DNA from: Anaerolineae bacterium
GTDB taxonomy: Bacteria > Chloroflexota > Anaerolineae > DUEN01
Assembly (NCBI GenBank): GCA_021159845.1
Contig: JAGHDS010000173.1
Location: forward strand, 1-7,093
DNA: 7,093 nt
Direction: 5' to 3'
This document shows positions 6,884 to 7,093 of the stretch, one piece after another (the stretch's first letter is position 1; every line of letters starts with the position of its first letter). Made by a program: the position numbers and the translations under genes. The notes beneath the pieces were generated by a model, which was not told the origin of the DNA, did not search any database, and saw nothing but the letters and a program-made list of their open reading frames with translations.

Positions 6884-7093
6884 ATGGAACGAGGAACGCG
6901 ACAGCCAAACATACAACTGGAAGGCCTCGACGCGGCGAGGTTAACCCCCATCGTGCGGCAGGTCCTAGACACCCCCACCGCCGTCGTCATGGAGTGGAAG
7001 ACAGAGCGGTTAAGCGGCGGGATTGGCATGGGCACGGCTGTGTACCACCTCTCCGGCCAGGCTCAGGACGACGGCCAAACGACCCCTTGGTCA
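6884..7093 (+). CDS. Phosphotransferase (APH/kinase-like) family protein, N-terminal fragment
   Basis: Seventy codons are visible before the window edge, with no stop. After a variable start, LTPIVRQVLDTP is followed by a glycine-rich segment GGIGMGTAVYHLSG (residues 45-58) and then TPWS at 67-70. This resembles the N-lobe of aminoglycoside-phosphotransferase-like small-molecule kinases, in which a glycine-rich nucleotide-binding loop with a following VYR/VYH strand leads to the W-S-L-x-L-K lysine. That lysine, the catalytic loop and the metal-binding aspartate would all lie beyond the window. The substrate is unknown, and most chromosomal members are not resistance enzymes. The start is well supported by GGAGGT six bases upstream. 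The call rests on a short fragment; another protein with a Gly-rich N-terminus is possible. Confidence 0.5.
   Translation, partial: MERGTRQPNIQLEGLDAARLTPIVRQVLDTPTAVVMEWKTERLSGGIGMGTAVYHLSGQAQDDGQTTPWS

Overview
The window looks like ordinary chromosome from a GC-rich bacterium (roughly 58-60 % G+C by eye). The mix of a GH38 alpha-mannosidase, a Cys-type sulfatase, a GYD-domain protein and an aminoglycoside-phosphotransferase-like kinase is reminiscent of Chloroflexota. That placement is inference from general family knowledge and has not been tested by any search. I see no mobile element, CRISPR array, tRNA or rRNA.

Layout. Bases 1-6144 hold three genes on the minus strand, transcribed right to left: an FAD-dependent oxidoreductase of the phytoene-desaturase/carotenoid-isomerase superfamily (6144-4639), a type I sulfatase (4571-3057) and a GH38 alpha-mannosidase (2875 to beyond base 1). 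The gaps of 67 and 181 bases are compatible with one transcription unit. The 181-base gap contains a coding-looking stretch that runs out of frame at a CCC run. Bases 6145-6473 form a divergent intergenic region with a possible minus-strand promoter, a G/C hairpin in the oxidoreductase leader, a near-palindrome, and three 11-bp tandem repeats running into a TATACT box. To the right, on the plus strand, are a 97-residue GYD-domain protein (6474-6767) and the first 70 residues of a kinase-like protein (6884 to the window edge).

How the genes may work together. The sulfatase and the alpha-mannosidase both have complete visible active-site motifs, and neither has a visible signal peptide. A consistent reading is cytoplasmic removal of sulfate and alpha-linked mannose from imported glycan fragments. 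The substrate cannot be read from sequence, and the oxidoreductase has no obvious part in that pathway.

I found no strong evidence of a wholly new system. The points most worth a second look are the frameshifted remnant before the mannosidase, the helically phased repeats before the GYD gene, and a possible structured leader before the kinase whose loop could pair with the ribosome binding site.
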